Shown here: piece by piece, positions 1 to 12,709 of the stretch
Numbering within the stretch: position 1 is the stretch's first letter
Layout: each line of letters begins with the position of its first letter
Origin: Rhyacophila brunnea
Taxonomy: Eukaryota; Arthropoda; Insecta; Trichoptera; Rhyacophilidae
Length of the DNA: 64,000 nucleotides
Direction: 5' to 3'
Assembly (NCBI GenBank): GCA_022495005.1
Contig: JAGYXB010000458.1
Span: forward strand, 310,001 to 374,000
Notes under the pieces: generated by a model
What the model was told of the DNA's origin: nothing
What the model saw: only the letters and a program-made list of their open reading frames with translations
Database searches by the model: none
Made by a program: the position numbers and the translations under genes

Positions 1-1385
1 ATTATGTATGCGAATAAATAATATTATTGCAGAATGTACCTACTTTGGAAAAAAAATTCAAAACCTATGTTTGAAAAATTTAGCAAACCGCTATGTCGAC
101 CATCTTTGCTTAAACAGATGACTGTACAACTATTTTCGTTAACAATAATAATTTATTAGAAATCAAAAGTAAAATATAGCCTATTTAATGATTTAACTGA
201 AACGTGATATTAGTTTTTGTGATGAAACATAATAATTAATATTGTCTTCAATTATTATAAACCGCTAATAAATAAATTGACATGGGATATGCGACAAATT
301 TAATATTATCCCAAACTGTAAAAATATGTATTTTATGTATGAAGTGTCTTAATATTATATATTTACAACATACCATTGCTTGAATTATTTACCAACTCAA
401 CATTCACAAAATTTATTTATTTATTGATTTATAATTTTACTCATAAATATAGCCTCAAATCTTAATGAATAATCAAATAATAAAAATTGCAACATTATTT
501 GGAACAACCGAACGTCGCCGCTCAAAATAAATTATATGTTGCATCGCCGGGCAAAACTTCCATCCCACGTCCCACGCCAAATTAATGCGTTACATTTGCG
601 CGCGTCACACGCAAAAATACACTCTGATCTGTTTTCCCAAACGCGCCTAAAGAAGTATAACTTCAAAAATTCGAAAATAAATATGGCCCGCATATTAAGC
701 GCGAACCAAATTGAAGTGCATGTCGCGGACTATCACGTGACTTCATAGTAAGAGTGTAATGTCGTTTTTCTTGGTGTTTAAAATGTTATCAGACTGATGC
801 TTCCATACCGTAACACATTTTAAACCTTTGGACTGACATTGTCAGTTGGCAAATCTACCGAAATCACCAGAACAATAATGAGGTCACCTCACGTTGAAGT
901 GCACTGCATCGACACTTGCATGACTCAATGAACGTTTTTATCATCTTCTACATACCTACACTTTTCGACTATCATCTCAAAATCACTTATTTTTATTTTT
1001 AGCGATTGGCACTATGTATTTTCTATAAGAATGTTGTCTATTATCTATGGTCTGCAGGTTAAGTTCTGTTCAAAATATTATCTATGGACGTCATGTCGGA
1101 AGTCATTTTAACGTATGCACATGTAGAAACTGTTAAAATTAATTGAAATTAGCATGAATAATTAATAATAATTCAAATTACTAATACATTATAGTTGCTC
1201 GTTCAAAATATTCTGCAAAATGATAAAACCATAGACTAATTTTGTCGCCGCGACGGCGTGACAGTAAGTGACATGCACCTCAATATGATTCGTGCTTTAA
1301 TCGCATCCACCGAATTTCGGCCTATGTACATTACCAATAATTAAGTCACCTGCACCACAGCTAATCACGCAAAAAATAAGTTATA
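1..1385. other. AT-rich intergenic DNA, no gene seen
   Basis: No supported gene, RNA or complete repeat is visible. The stretch around 500-760 is less AT-rich and has a 70-codon open frame, but it has no recognisable domain, splice partner or family resemblance, so I do not call it. The rest is simple AT-rich sequence. Confidence 0.5.
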
Positions 1386-1460
1386 ACTATTTGTCGTGGG
1401 TCCTGGGTTCGAATCCTTGGTCTGGCAAATACACATAATATACAAAGATTCAAAAACTAA
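1386..1460 (+). repeat. tRNA-type SINE remnant
   Basis: A B-box-like core (gggttcgaatcc) sits inside a block resembling the better SINE copies at 48230-48480 and 60350-60585: 'cgtgggtcctgggttcgaat' followed by 'tctggcaaatacaca'. The A-box half is missing or decayed. It is a fragment only. Confidence 0.5.
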
Positions 1461-1815
1461 GAGTTACACAACGGACTGCTGTGTACCTGTACATTATTCT
1501 GCTTTTGGCGATCATCCATCGGTGTATTTAAATGTTAACCATTTCGCGCTACAACCGAGTGCATCCGCGGAAACGAGATGTCACGTATTTGGAATAAATT
1601 TTAGAAAATATTAGCTTCTCGCATTCGGGATGGCTAAAAATATTACTGACGTAAATCGTTTTATCGCTTGATGCAATCGTATATTAGCTTTTCAGCTCGA
1701 TATCAGAATATTAAATATAGTTAAAACGTAATAAATAAATTATTATGACTATCAAAGCAAGAATATTAAAAATATACTATATTATACGAATTATTTTCTC
1801 AAAATAATTAGAATC

Positions 1816-2279
1816 TGGTGGCGCTTTTTAGCAGTGGACTGTAATTTTTAAGATGCTGGTTGCTGGATTACTAATCTAGAGGGGGAGGTTTAACAGGATA
1901 CCAGACATTGATATTTTATGTTGAGAGGGCTGGCACGCGCTGTAGCCGGTTCGGTGTTCACACACTCACGTACTGGTAAATAGACGGTTCGGAATGTAAC
2001 CCTCACGGTTTCACTTGGTTTTGGGATGTATGATCATCAGTCAGAACAAAGGTCGAGCATATGCATTTTGAGTCACTCTGTGGGTAACGATGGCTAAACT
2101 ATAACAATCCCGCACGCAACCGCTTTCTTGATGTCACTCGAGCTAACTAAATGTTATTCAATCACGGTTGGCTGATGACTCGTAATTGCTGATTGCCTGG
2201 TCTTATGACAATGTGACAAATAAGGATGTGAGGTATGTGGGGAAATAAGGAATGACGGCCACCACAATAGGCCCAACCA
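1816..2279. repeat. Solo LTR, copy 1
   Basis: A 464-bp block begins TGGTGGCGC, ends GGCCCAACCA, and is flanked on both sides by GAATC (1811-1815 and 2280-2284). TG...CA ends plus a 5-bp target duplication are what an LTR retrotransposon leaves after recombination between its two LTRs. A diverged second copy lies at 14085-14632. No internal coding region is next to either copy, so the family cannot be assigned. Confidence 0.8.
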
Positions 2280-2284
2280 GAATC

Positions 2285-2935
2285 ATTTATTGCAAAATCT
2301 GTAATATCGATATCTATATGTTAGCATTACACCTTATTATATTATACCTCATTTGCATTTATTATTAGTAGTATATTGTATTATTTATTACTCGTCACAG
2401 GGCTTCAGCATAAGATTAAATAAAACAAAACACACTTAAAATGTACATATAAACGTACGTGTACCTAAAAATTATTCTTTAATATGATAAGCTCATTTTT
2501 TATACATTCCCAACTTAAAGCGCCTGTACACGTACATGGATTTACTTGAAGCAATAGAGTGTATTTTAAACTATCGCGATAATAATTACTGTTTACACGT
2601 TAAAGTGCTGACTGTCTCGCCAACTTCAGTCTTCAAAACTAAGCGAGACGCGATGTTATCATTTTATAGTATTATTTGACACGTCGTAAAAATCGGTTAA
2701 CCTCAAAATAAGTCTGGGCGGTGTAGTTCGTTTTTTTACCGGCAAGTTCGCCACTATCTCTCTACTGCGCAGGCGCAGATATAAAATAAATATCAACTGT
2801 CAAACGGCGTGAAAATTCAGAAGCTTCCGAACTTTTTCGATTCATGCATGCAATCTTGCAACTTGCATGATAATACATGTTTACATGTGCATTTTCTTGT
2901 AATGGCCGCGATAATACGTAATATCGGCAGTAAAT
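2285..2935. other. Intergenic; short shared repeat fragment
   Basis: No gene is seen. Around 2715-2780 a block ('tagttcgttttttaccgg...' and then 'gcgcaggcgcag'-like) resembles 57965-58035, inside the MITE in gene C intron 2, so part of this stretch is another decayed repeat. Confidence 0.4.
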
Positions 2936-2939
2936 TCAT

Positions 2940-3412
2940 GTAGGTATATTATGTTCAATTTTAATTAGTGCTCTCAATTCTTTTCTATGGTATGGAAGTA
3001 TGGACACTAAACCAAGAGATGTCACGGAGACTTAAAGCTTTCGAGATGTGACTGCATTGACGCATCCTCAAAATTCCTTGGAATGACCGGGTGACAAATG
3101 TTGAAGTTCTCAATCGAATGGGGAAGGACCGATAAGTTCTACGTAGTATCAAAACCAGGAAACTACAATACCTCGGCCACATTATGAGAGGACAAAAATA
3201 CAGCATTCCCCAACTTGTCATTCAAGGAAAGATCAATGGAAAGCGTAGCAGAGGACGGCGCCGCAGTTCGTGGCTTAAGAACCTCCGTGATTGGTACGAG
3301 TGCAGCTCCACCGAACTGTTCCAGGTAGCAGACGACAAAGATAAGATCGCCTTGATGGTGGCCGCGACCTCCGCTAGGGGATGGCACAATAAGAAGAAGA
3401 AGAGATTGATTG
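2940..3412 (+). pseudogene. LINE reverse transcriptase C-terminus, decayed
   Basis: Plus-strand translation gives the C-terminal block of insect non-LTR retrotransposon polymerases: a degenerate 'YGMEVWTLN' segment, then LQYLGHIMRG, then GKRSRGRRRSSWLKNLRDW, followed by a short tail ending ARGWH. The last 97 codons are open from 3184. Upstream of that the frame is broken by stops and shifts. The YGxExWTL...LGHxxR...GRRRxSWLxNLRDW signature is well known from RTE/CR1/Jockey-type elements, but the exact clade cannot be fixed. It is a dead fragment, not a host gene. Confidence 0.8.
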
Positions 3413-3479
3413 CCTTTTCATGTAATGTTGAATTCGTCATAATAAATAGCAAATATTATTTTGATATCAAGCAATAATT

Positions 3480-4503
3480 TACTTATTTAGAATTAAGTAG
3501 GTTGACTATACCTTTGTAATTGTATACATACCAATAGATCACAAGAAAATCCAAAGTACAAAGTGGACGTGGAAGAATCCTGATTCGTTTTAAAGACTAC
3601 ATGAATGATGCCACAGGTTTCTCTCTACCAATCGCTAGGATTATCAGAGTATTGTTGAGGATAACGACAGTATTACGGTCGGTTAAGGTTGAGAACAGAT
3701 TATGAAAAATAAATAAATTAATAAATATTTTCAACAATACTTATTACATGTCCTACTAGTGATTGGTCCAGATCTATTATTTTAAAGTTTTAGTGATAAA
3801 ATAGAACATACAATATAACAATGCTTATCTCACATAATATGCTAACGATAATGGTATTATTCGTATAATTCAATAGGTCAGGCATGTACAACGTGGGATT
3901 GCGGGGTGGATTTTACTCGATCGCATAATAAATAAGAAAAGATTCATGAAATTTTTTAAAACCATGTACCTACATTTAGTTCTAATCTAATGTGATTTCA
4001 TTTTGGTTTTTATGGGGAAGCATTCATTATGCTTATGTGAAAGTCATTTTCAAATTAATTATGAAAAAGCCAGTGTGATGACGTCGTATCACTTGATCAC
4101 ATTATCGTTTACGGCTTAAGAGTGAAAGAAAGACAAGACCTGAATTTAATTTAATGTTGTGCTATAAACAAAGACGTAGATTCTTTTTACCGTTACGCAG
4201 TAGGCTCACTGTATAATAGAATAATAGTTTCTCAATTAGTTCCCAAAACAACTAGGGAACTCGACTGTGATCGTGAAAGAGAATATATTGCCAAATATAA
4301 TATGTTTGTTCAAACCGAATAATGACAATGGGACAGTGTGGTAGATCACTGCCAGTTTTGATATAGGATAATATTATTATATCATAGCATTATTGAAGTT
4401 GGGCATGCCTGCAATAAGTGATTCTCAAACTATACAGAACAACATTCTATCAGATATGTAAATTTAAATTTAAAGTTTTAAAAGTATTTTTCAAAGATAT
4501 ATA
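3480..4503. other. Intergenic, nothing recognised
   Basis: AT-rich sequence with no coherent ORF, no tRNA-like block and no inverted-repeat pair that I could find. Confidence 0.4.
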
Positions 4504-4511
4504 CAAATATT

Positions 4512-4873
4512 GGGAATGGGACAATTGGGCGCCACATTGTCGAATGAAATAAATTAATAGACGTTCGTTACGATGTTATACAGAAACTAGACGAGGAATT
4601 TTAATCAGTTTCTATCTACTACTTAGTGGTTTATTCATTTTATTTTTAACATAATGTTTTTTACTGAGGCTTCGTATAAAAATAAAAGAACTCTCTTCTC
4701 GTTGGAAATTAAACATAAAATATGCACAATTAAATCATTATTGACGTGTTCATATTAAAATTTTCACCAATTATTAAATAATAATGTAAATATAAATAGT
4801 ATTAAATATATATTTTAAAAGTACCTATAGTTCACAAACTTCTATTTTGTTTTCGAATTTCCATCCTAGACCC
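4512..4873. mobile_element. GGG-ended MITE with 8-bp target duplication
   Basis: A 362-bp element starts GGGAATGGGACAATTGGG and ends ATCCTAGACCC, flanked by CAAATATT on both sides (4504-4511 and 4874-4881). Its ends match those of the giant foldback at 50948-52726, and its interior matches 58090-58400. The 8-bp duplication and short terminal repeats indicate a cut-and-paste DNA transposon derivative. An MULE-like or P-like superfamily is possible but not decided by this sequence. Confidence 0.8.
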
Positions 4874-4881
4874 CAAATATT

Positions 4882-5862
4882 ACAATATATTATATCATTG
4901 TAAGAAAATTATCTGAAATACATATATTAAACAGCGTTTTATTTTAATTAAAACAATATCTCTCTATCAAGAATTATCAGTTAACAACGCAATTAAAGTG
5001 TTTACTTTGTTATTTTTTATCAAAATTTCAAACAGCATTCTGACACGCGCGACATTTGATAAATCGAATACATAATAATTTTTAAGGGTTAACAAATAAT
5101 TTTGATTTCTTTTGAGTATTTTTATATATTTTCCTCGCGTTGTGCTGGCAACACCCATTGTTTTCTTTTTGTAGGCTTCTGTTTTCGTTTGTCTTTTTCA
5201 TCCCTCCGCAGAGCCTTAGGGCAGGCTTTAAATTGAATTTTTAAAAGTACAAAAATCCTCTCGGTAGGTTCTCCGGCACTTCTTTGTGTGCTTTCGAGCT
5301 CACTTGCGAAATTATTTGAAAGATTTTCAACAAAGAGAAAATATTTACAAATTTGAAATAAGTTTTTTTTCATGTTCAGATGTTCTCTTTCGATCTAGTG
5401 TAACGTCTCGTCTTTTCTGCATATGGCATCTGAGAAACAAACTCTTTTTAAAGTAATTAATTCCAAATTTTTAATAAAATAACTACCTTTTTTATTCAAC
5501 CGTTAAACATTGCTTGATGGTTGATTTGGCAAAGTATCTAATAGGCCAATGAAAGTAAAAAAAAAATCTACGGGTAACTCCCTAATTTTGCATGGTTTGT
5601 GGATGAACGATAAATACCGACAAGATTTTAAACAGCTGCCTCTTTTCAATAACTTATTACCCAAGAAAATCATAAGCAACATTTTATTTATTCTAAATAT
5701 TGTATTCGCATTTTGGCATATTCGACTTTTACGTGGGCGTGGTTTTAAATGATTTTTATATCATTGACTATAATAATTATAACATTAAATTTTAATGTAA
5801 CAACTTACTTATACTTGATAAATCATTTTAAAATGATTTTTTTTTCTGTTCGGTACATGTTC
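4882..5862. other. Intergenic, nothing recognised
   Basis: Two short open frames (minus 5122-5373, plus 5549-5752) have no family signature, plausible splice context or repeat support. I see no gene here. Confidence 0.4.
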
Positions 5863-6145
5863 AAATAGCGTTAACATGATCTTACTCTCTACTTCAGTAA
5901 AGTTATAGTTTGTCCGTTTATGGCTACGGCCGTATGTTGTAGCCTAAACACTGGGAATTGCCAATAGAAATGGCGTATTTCAAAAAATACTACCTTATTC
6001 TTAGGTCAATAATAATTATAAAATAATCATTATTCGTAGGATGTTTAATCACACCTGAATGGTCAAATACATAGCTAATAATCAATATCTTTAGAATTAT
6101 CTTCAAATGTGATAATTGTGCCCCGTTTTTTGAATTGCTTGAGGC
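5863..6145. repeat. Dispersed repeat, also at 36374-36640
   Basis: About 270 bp aligns along its whole length with 36374-36640. Shared landmarks are 'gttaacatgatcttactc', 'tatggctacg.ccgtatgttg', 'attattcgtaggatgttt' and 'atcttcaaatgtg'. The ends are not sharp and no target duplication was found, so the element type is unknown. Confidence 0.7.
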
Positions 6146-6152
6146 ACTTAGA

Positions 6153-6240
6153 CCAGTGCTTCCCAAACTTTCAACATCTGTGTACCCCTTCTATAATTTT
6201 CGTAACACTGAGTACCCCTCGTCAAACCTCTTTTTAGTAC
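6153..6240. repeat. hAT-like terminal sequence
   Basis: CAGTGCTTCCCAAACTTT followed by 'tgtaccccttc' is typical of one end of hAT-type elements. A matching inverted end was not found nearby, so this is a truncated relic. Confidence 0.45.
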
Positions 6241-6716
6241 GTAATCAAAATAATAATAAAAGAAAAATAAAATTCATTCATAATAACATATAAATAAAAA
6301 AGCATGAAATTGTTTATGTTAAGACGACAGATCATCATAATTTGGTTCCCTGGTTGTTAATTGTTACTTGTTGTTAGTTAGTTGTTAGTAGGTTGTCAGA
6401 TGTTAATGTCTACAAAATGCTGAAAAATCATCTTCACATAGATATGAAGTTGGAAAAGGCAAGATGTATTTCAGGACTTTCTCTGTTAAAACTGGATACA
6501 CATGTTGCATTTGCAATCAGAATGATTTTAAAGTACACTCTTTATTTTTCATGAATCCGTCTGAATCTAATTCCAACAATTGCCTTCTTCCGCATGCGAT
6601 AAACCTTCTAGCATGGATGTTGTATTGATGTCGTATAAATGCTTGCACCAGGCGCAACCAAAGCACGGTGCAGCGCGTATCTCCACCAAACCATTCTACC
6701 TGTAAAAATGTTACAA

Positions 6717-6916
6717 TAAATTATTAATATATACGTGCGTTACTATGGAAATCAATATGAAATGTCAAAATGACATTTCAATATTTTATATTTATTCAGT
6801 ATTTCTATCAAGTACAAAAACAGTATTTATTAATACATAGAATTGTCAAGTTTATCTAATTCAACAGAAAATTTAAAAATGTGGTATATAAAAAGTTCTT
6901 TTTATCTTGTAATTAT
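6717..6916 (+). repeat. Dispersed repeat R1, 3'-part copy
   Basis: Matches the second half of the R1 repeat, whose longer copies are at 24006-24430, 28664-29140 and 33465-33890. The shared core is 'atatatacgtgcgttacta', a perfect small hairpin (TGAAATGTCA/TGACATTTCA), and the ending 'aaaaagttctttttatcttg'. This copy lacks the upstream half. Confidence 0.75.
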
Positions 6917-7365
6917 GTTGGTACTTAGCGCCTTAAATAATACACGTATCCTAGTGTTGCTACATGAAAATTTCATATGACTTCCTCTTTTATAGAAGTT
7001 GCGTGCATTCCTAAGGATTCAAAATAATTTCTCAAACCACGACGCAATAAAACCCCTCAAGTGTCAAGTTCTTTTGCGAAAATCTCGATTCGAAAAGTCG
7101 ATAATATTATGTTCTTTGACAGAAAACAGGTTCTTTGAAAGAACCCGTTCGCGTATCATACCCGCGCTGTATATTCCAAAGTTGGCCTAAACTTCTCACA
7201 CGTCGCCGTTAGTTAGTGTCATATTGTCCGAGTTTTCTTCGGAAAAAGTACATAATTTATAAACGTAGTTGGCACAATGCAATGGCGTTCTAAAATAGTG
7301 GTAACAAATTATAGTGAAATCTTATTTTATAACATTAAATGATGATGTATGATTGAGATAAACAT
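6917..7365. other. Intergenic; small hairpin only
   Basis: Apart from a hairpin at about 7129-7147 (GGTTCTTTGAAAGAACC), nothing was recognised. Confidence 0.35.
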
Positions 7366-7853
7366 AAAGGAACCAACTGGAAAACTGCTAAATGGAGATA
7401 TTGAGCTTCAAAGTTTGTACATGTTTTTATATACTTTATGTACATATTGTGAACATGAAAACCATTAAATACTGTGGTTATTATTAATATATCTATATTA
7501 CTAGTAAAATAATATGAAATACAGTAATTTATCTAAGGATATTAATCAATAATACAGTTGGTTCCTTTTCATTGAATGACATTTTCCATACAAACAATCA
7601 CATGAAACTATTTTACACAAAGGAACCAACAGGTGATTTTCTTTTTTATAATTCCATATTACGAGGTCGTAAACTATTTATTTATCATAGAATATCAAAT
7701 TGTAAATAAATATTTGTATATCTTTAATAACCTAAACAAAATAACTTAAGGTAAAGATAGAGTACTCCATACCATCAAAGAAACCTTCACGTCTTGCCTC
7801 TTCTGACACTTTGATACTGACTATGACAGATACTTAGCAGTTGGTTCTTTTTT
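7366..7853. repeat. Alternating AAAGGAACCAAC inverted repeats
   Basis: The motif AAAGGAACCAAC occurs four times in alternating orientation: forward at 7366, reverse ending 7569, forward at 7619, reverse ending about 7853. This makes either two adjacent MITEs of roughly 204 and 235 bp or one 488-bp element with internal copies. No target duplication was clear. Confidence 0.6.
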
Positions 7854-8139
7854 CATAACAGAAAATTTGAGGTTTAGAACATTTGTGCGTTAAGCAAAAA
7901 GAAAATAATGTAAATGAAATGGAAGCTAGACCAAATTTAACTTGGATCTCTTTGGCGAATCTAAATTTGGATTTTTTTGAAGGAGTTCCCATTCATAACT
8001 CAAAATACCTAAAAACGTTAGTTGGGTCCTTTATGCTTATCACTACCTTAATACCAGTAGTAGTTCTAGGATATCTAGTTTATTTTTTCGCTTCTCAGTC
8101 ATTACTTTACGACTAAGTATCGTGACCATCTTAAAATGC

Positions 8140-8370
8140 AGTCATCTTCTGCACGACCAAGACTGTTAACCCTTTTCAATCCACTTCTTCTTTCATAGCA
8201 GAATTAAAACACCCAGTTTTAGCTCTATTACTTCATCGCTCCAGTGCGCCATCGTCTTTTCTTTGGTTTGTTTTCCTTGAAGGCTACCCAAAATTACAAG
8301 TTTCCTCAAAATATCTGGTCTGTACTGAAGACTATGTCCAAAATTTTTCAAAATGCATCTCGGACATATT
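8140..8370 (-). pseudogene. LINE polymerase C-terminus, decayed
   Basis: Minus-strand translation contains LKNFGHSLQYRPDILRKLVI, then a 'GSLQGKQTKEK' linker and 'HWSDEVIE'. This is the F/LGHxxR...L..LI..G...GKR..G....W.D.I pattern found near the C-terminus of insect non-LTR polymerases. In-frame stops follow. Related fragments are at 49620-49980 and 61560-61880. Confidence 0.6.
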
Positions 8371-8374
8371 ATTG

Positions 8375-11040
8375 ATACTCGTTAAACATTAAAAAAAATA
8401 ACTGCAAAATGAGACGATGAGTTTATGGAAGTAGAACTTTGTTCGTCAGAGGGAGCGGTTTTGAGTAGATGGCCGTAATAACACAGTTATCGAGCCATAT
8501 ATTTTGTCCCATTGGTGTCGCTGACCTCCAGTCAGTTTAATCCAATTATTTACAGTCAAGATACTCATTTTTATACTTAGTTAAATCATTGTTGTCTCGT
8601 TATGTTTATTTTCTTCAAAAGTTATAAGCATTTTTAATATAATAAGTATTTATTTTGAGCACCATCACTAATCGAACGGAAACTTACTTTAACAAATACA
8701 AAGGCGTGGTTATACATAAAAAAAACCTGATAAGATACATTAATTCTAATAATATGTGCTAGTTTATTAACCATCAAATAATGAATCTTTCTCCGCTGGA
8801 AAATTTAAGTTCAAATCGTTAGCTAAATAATTAAATATTCAGTACCAATAGCAAAATATGGTTTTATGTCCGTTATTTTTAAGTAAAAGTGCCAAAGAAA
8901 GCTAGATATATTTAAAAATAAGATAATGCAGTCGTCGGAGGGTTCTAAGATAATTACTAAGTTGACAAAAATAATCAAGACAATAATTAATAACCCCATT
9001 CTAGTAAAAAAAACTACTGACAATAACCGCTCGTGCAAAACCCCAAAAGAAAACAAAAACATAATAGATTCCTAACAGGTGACGCTAGGTTGACGATATT
9101 TATAATTGCAGCCGAAGTAAGCGCTAACACAAGCCCAATTACCGATGGTGATAAGAGACATCAACGTCTCTATCCACCAGTTGATCGAAAGTGATTGATT
9201 ATTGTGAATCATCACAGACACTATTGAAGCACGCTGTCTCTCATATTCTCTCACTTATGACAAAATTGTATATTAAGGTACCATAACTCACTACCGTAAA
9301 AAAAGGTTCCATCAAAACGTAAGCGCTGAATAGATGGCATTTGGAAATGGCAATAATTGGGAGTTCCAGAAATTCCGCATTCAGTCGAATATTGTTCCAA
9401 CTATTCCCATTTGGATAGTGAGCTCCTTTTGTGAAATAAACACATTCCTATTTTATTCAGTTATTTCCGTGCTTAGGTATGTTATTTCTTTGATAATTTC
9501 TAGAGAGAATATTACATGGATACGCCACTGCAAATCACCCTAGAGTTAACTTATATTTACTCCAATAAACTTAAAAGTTTTTACTTCCTCCTTGGTTTTC
9601 TTCATCTTCTCCAACTGAACTGTTAAGTTTTCCCAATGGACATCGTAGCTTATTCTCAACAGTGCTATCTCAATCCACTATATCAACTATTTTGATATAA
9701 AACCGTCCCAATACGTTTTAAATTCACTTTTTAAAAAGAATAATACAGGATCACTAAACTAAAATTAATCTTTTCAGAACTCTCATCAGAGATATACCTA
9801 TTAATAATTTTCTTTAAAAATATTAATAAAATGCTCAATTAAGATATTGAGAAAGAAAATGCAACACATATGGAGAACTAGGTACAACCTGAACCGCAAT
9901 CTATTCGCACTGTACAATTTGTACAAGTTGTGTTTTCCCCGGCATATTGCAATAACTTGCAAAATTTTTATCTGGCATATGACTTTAAATGTAGCGTTTT
10001 TGACACTACAAACAGCTTCAAACATCATACAAAAATGATAGTATCAGCTACTACGGCTTTTATACCTTATTAAAAATAAATCTTACATACAATTTTGTAT
10101 TTGAATTAATTTTAGTGCATTAACAAAACAATAAATTCTACTCCAATAATACTCGTATATTGTATTGAAATGAAAATTCTATGCATTTTTTCTACCATTT
10201 AGCTTATTTTCGTACTCTGGCATAATATGTTTATGAATGTTGGCCACACTATGCCACCTAAATTGAATACATGGGAAAAGGATGGCCATGATGTCTAGAC
10301 TATTGTGGGTGAATTTTATAAACAGAAAAAACACCAAACATGAACTTAGTGCAGTATAATGAGCTTATGGCAGAAAAAGGGGAGTAGTGACAACCCTAAA
10401 GGTGGTTAAAACTCATATTGGGTTATTGTACATACCGATGATGAGTAAACGAAAGTAACCAAGTTATTGTTTGTAATTTTTTTCTAATCTTTTGACTTAA
10501 CTTCTTATACAATAGTTACATCATTAATATAAAGTATGTTTTTTAATCAACACATGGATAATCCCAGAATAAATATTTCAAATCATAAATATAGTTTTAA
10601 TCAGTTATAGATCTTCAACCACTTCGTAGTATAATGAAGATGTAGAGTGGATTAGTACCCAGTAAATTTTAATAAACACCCATCAGTCCTTGGTGACTAA
10701 TATGATTACGCAGGGCTGCTTGATATGGCTGCAACATGTGCTGGAGATGCCACCCTAAAATTCAATACTTCACGCCCTTCACTGTTACAAAATCAATTTA
10801 CACGCTACGTGTTCTGACAGCAAAAGATATAGGAGCACCTTATGCTTGCCCTAGGTGAGTAAATTTTAATTCAACTCTACTTCTTCTCGATCATTTCATC
10901 ATAGTTGATGATCGTGACTAATTGTAATCGAGATATTCTTTTGAGCGAACAATACGTTTCTCAAGTTCTGCACTCAGGGTTAAATACAGACTACCTTGGT
11001 ATTCTCCTTCACTCCATCATCCATCTCACCAATATTTTCT
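8375..11040. other. Intergenic, nothing recognised
   Basis: Several 60-80 codon open frames occur here (8823-9062, 9334-9543, 9801-10038) but overlap on opposite strands and show no domain, signal or conserved pattern. I see no gene, RNA gene or repeat pair. Confidence 0.4.
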
Positions 11041-11060
11041 TCTTCAGCCATATCCGCCCA

Positions 11061-11660
11061 TTATTTAGAGCATGTGAACATCACGAGTTGCTTCCAAGAA
11101 TCCCTGTCACTTGCAAGTCTTCTTGCATTGTTCCACGTCAAATCAAAATCTCGTAGCTCCACCGAATACACTCTATATATAGTATTTAGCAACTTTCCAA
11201 GACGCCAAAATCCAGTTGGCTTAAAAAACAGACAAGCCAGGTTGAAATTCTCTTCTCGCATCCACAGCATGTGGCCGAGCCAGGTCCAACGTCGCCTCTT
11301 AACTCTCAGCGTGATGAGAGGCTGATTGGTGCGTCTTCTTATGTCCTCGTCCACCGCACACCCAGTATCCGTCACAAACATCTGTTTACGAAGCTCAGTA
11401 TACGGTTGCTTTAAGGTAAGGTACCATGATTTGCTACCATAAAGTAGCACCGTCAGAATACTAGCGTCGAATAAGCGGCATTTGGTTTTGACCGAGTACA
11501 ATCGTGAGTCTCAGACACATCGAGCTGAATGCTCTCTCTCCAAAATGCTTTCTCCAGTGATGTGTACCCCCAAGAATTTAAAGCTGTCAACGCTCTCAGC
11601 TTGCCCCTCACTAATCAGAAGAAAGTCTGGATTCTCACCTCACCAATATACTGTACTTTA
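11061..11660 (-). pseudogene. LINE reverse transcriptase C-terminus, decayed
   Basis: The minus strand encodes 'ESVDSFKFLGVHITGE', then after a frame break KCRLFDASILTVLLYGSKSW, 'RRRWTWLGHMLWM' and a tail 'LASDRDSWKQLV'. FKFLGVxIT, the LLYGxxxW thumb block and the WxWLGHxxRM block are standard non-LTR polymerase landmarks. The last 146 codons (11061-11501) are one open frame. The upstream part is in another frame with stops. It is a dead LINE fragment. Confidence 0.85.
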
Positions 11661-11689
11661 TCAAAAGTACCTACTAGAATAATTTAACA

Positions 11690-12705
11690 CAAACATCATA
11701 TTTCAGGGCCATTCATTTCTTTGTGCTTTCTTCCTTTCAGATTCTATGACTCAACACCGAAAAAATAATGTGCTGAATACGTCATATTCAATAAGAGTCA
11801 TTTTACATTTATTCTAATTTATTTCTTAATTCAGGAAACTACACAAACACGTGTCTGAAAATCTAATTGAATGGGGGAAAATAAAATACAAATAATAATA
11901 TCATGGTATCTCTCATTTCTTTTTGATATTTTCTTTTATTAGAATAGCACACATACCTTCTTATGAAAAATATCATTTTTCGCAGAATCAATAAGAAGAA
12001 GAAAAAGCTGAATTCATTTGCGGCGAAAGCTTCGGCCGAGCGTCGCGATATCAAAACGTAGCTTTTAAAGTTTCGCAGAAAGCTCACCAAAAAGGAAAAG
12101 GCGCGCCAAAGAATAAGACGAAAAATTCCAATCAAACTTTATTATGTTGGCTTTATTGAATGGAGAGAGAGAAAGATTCTGAGTTTCTTGGAGTTAAGCG
12201 AGCTTAGAGGAAATTTCTCCACTCTGCGGAGGGTGTAGCATATTTTACTTATTTTATTTATTCGACTCTTAAATGTAAGTGCGTATTAATATTTTACTGT
12301 TGGGCTTTAGATTTATATTGTATTCTTAAGACTTCCGATAAGTTTTCTTGTTAGATAACATGTTTTTACATCTTATTAATTTTACGTCGCCAGTATCAAG
12401 ATGGTACAATGAATTAATTAAATATAACGTAGACAACAAAAATATTTGCTTAAATTGTGAGAGTAACGTTTTTAATTAAAATTGCAAATTTAATACATTT
12501 TACTGATAATCAAAGCAATCTAAAAAATATTTTTCTTGGTATATCATAATATATATATATATTTTTAAATATTTGTAATGCATTTAATTATAATTTAATA
12601 ATGCATTTAATTATATACTTAAGTTCATTCGAAGTAATGGAAAATATTTTTGAATAATTTGTACTTTCAACGTTTTTTTTTTTAATATACAAAACATATT
12701 TTTAT
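11690..12705. other. Intergenic, nothing recognised
   Basis: AT-rich, with a short (TA)n run near 12550 and a small direct duplication of 'gcatttaattata' near 12585-12615. No gene is seen. Confidence 0.4.
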
Positions 12706-12709
12706 AGAA

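Noticed and set aside
536..748. 70-codon plus-strand frame in a less AT-rich patch
   Set aside because: No domain, no conserved pattern and no second copy; could be a 5' untranslated exon of a gene outside the window but nothing shows it.
7883..8116. 77-codon plus-strand frame with a hydrophobic C-terminal half that could be a membrane segment
   Set aside because: No family resemblance, no splice partner, sits between a MITE cluster and a LINE fragment; hydrophobic runs are common in AT-rich DNA.
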